Shown one piece after another: positions 63,839-64,000 of a DNA stretch of 64,000 nt. The notes under the pieces are model-generated. The model saw only the letters and a list, made by a program, of their open reading frames with translations, searched no databases and had not been told where the DNA came from. The stretch lies in assembly GCF_900996235.1 (NCBI RefSeq), contig NZ_CAAJGM010000111.1, forward strand, positions 682,001 through 746,000. Reading direction: 5' to 3'. Within the stretch, counting starts at the first letter, position 1. Each line of letters starts with the position of its first letter. This DNA is from Paraburkholderia sp. BCC1885. Its GTDB lineage: Bacteria; Pseudomonadota; Gammaproteobacteria; Burkholderiales; Burkholderiaceae. A program made the translations under genes and the position numbers.

Positions 63839-64000
63839 TTAAACACGGGCAAAAAACAGCGTGACGTCGTCGCGACGCGCCTGTCCGCCCTGCCAGTCGG
63901 CCAACGCGCGCCACAAGGCGTCGCATACGGTGGATGGCGATTGCTCGCGGTTCTCGGCGATGAGATCGAGCGCGCGTCGCTTGCCAAAGGAAATCTTTCG
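63839..64000 (-). CDS. siaA: SiaA-type PP2C phosphatase, C-terminal fragment
   Basis: The C-terminal 53 residues of a SpoIIE/PP2C phosphatase, cut by the window edge. The ending QARRDDVTLFFARV is the metal-binding Asp-Asp motif at the end of the PP2C fold. In the siaABCD operon SiaA dephosphorylates SiaC in response to its HAMP/sensor domain. The rest lies to the right. Confidence 0.8.
   Translation of the reverse strand, partial: RKISFGKRRALDLIAENREQSPSTVCDALWRALADWQGGQARRDDVTLFFARV

Overview
This 64-kb window is a high-GC, densely coded chromosomal segment of a beta-proteobacterium, most probably Burkholderiaceae (Paraburkholderia/Caballeronia type). Pointers are two DUF4148 proteins (a Burkholderiales-restricted family), the codon bias, a tandem-type giant UvrA, several LysR regulators and HAE1-type RND pumps. 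No rRNA, tRNA, CRISPR, prophage or insertion sequence was recognised. Species assignment is inference only.

Layout: (i) 0.4-9.3 kb: small hypothetical gene, LysR regulator, orphan OmpR-type response regulator, then a complete tripartite RND efflux operon (pump, adaptor, outer-membrane lipoprotein) and a DUF4148 gene. (ii) 9.3-13.5 kb: NTF2-like protein, a degenerate-receiver regulator, a histidine kinase with its cognate response regulator (a paralogue of the orphan regulator at 2 kb), and a second DUF4148 gene. (iii) 14.5-18.3 kb: tonB-exbB-exbD-exbD-TPR operon energising outer-membrane uptake. (iv) 18.7-31.5 kb (minus): nine tightly packed genes, yejA-yejB-yejE-yejF-tldD-tldE-GNAT-GNAT-RND, which combine peptide import, peptide proteolysis, acetylation and drug export in one transcription unit. 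(v) 31.8-35.4 kb: TonB-dependent receptor with a clear terminator, and an XRE-cupin regulator. (vi) 35.9-42 kb: a 1973-residue double UvrA with a perfect SOS (LexA) box upstream. (vii) 42-54.9 kb: lipoprotein, SSB-like protein, SDR, regulators, amidase, cardiolipin synthase and transporters. (viii) 55-64 kb: MFS-PstS pair, a His-rich peptide, a lysine-rich ribbon-helix-helix protein with an AT-rich palindromic operator, an aldo/keto reductase, a YbaK-type deacylase, a hydrolase and a siaABCD biofilm-signalling operon running off the right edge.

Functional themes are envelope transport (two RND pumps, TonB system plus receptor, Yej ABC importer, three MFS/DMT carriers, PstS) and signalling (three response regulators, one kinase, SiaABCD, three LysR, two XRE). 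The strongest candidate for an undescribed system is the yej-tld-GNAT-RND operon, which reads as an import-process-detoxify-export module for peptide or peptide-nucleotide compounds. Other notable items are an 84%-identical dispersed 61-bp element in two intergenic regions, an AT-rich 36-bp palindrome upstream of the histone-like RHH protein, and in-frame repeats that continue past stop codons in two genes.
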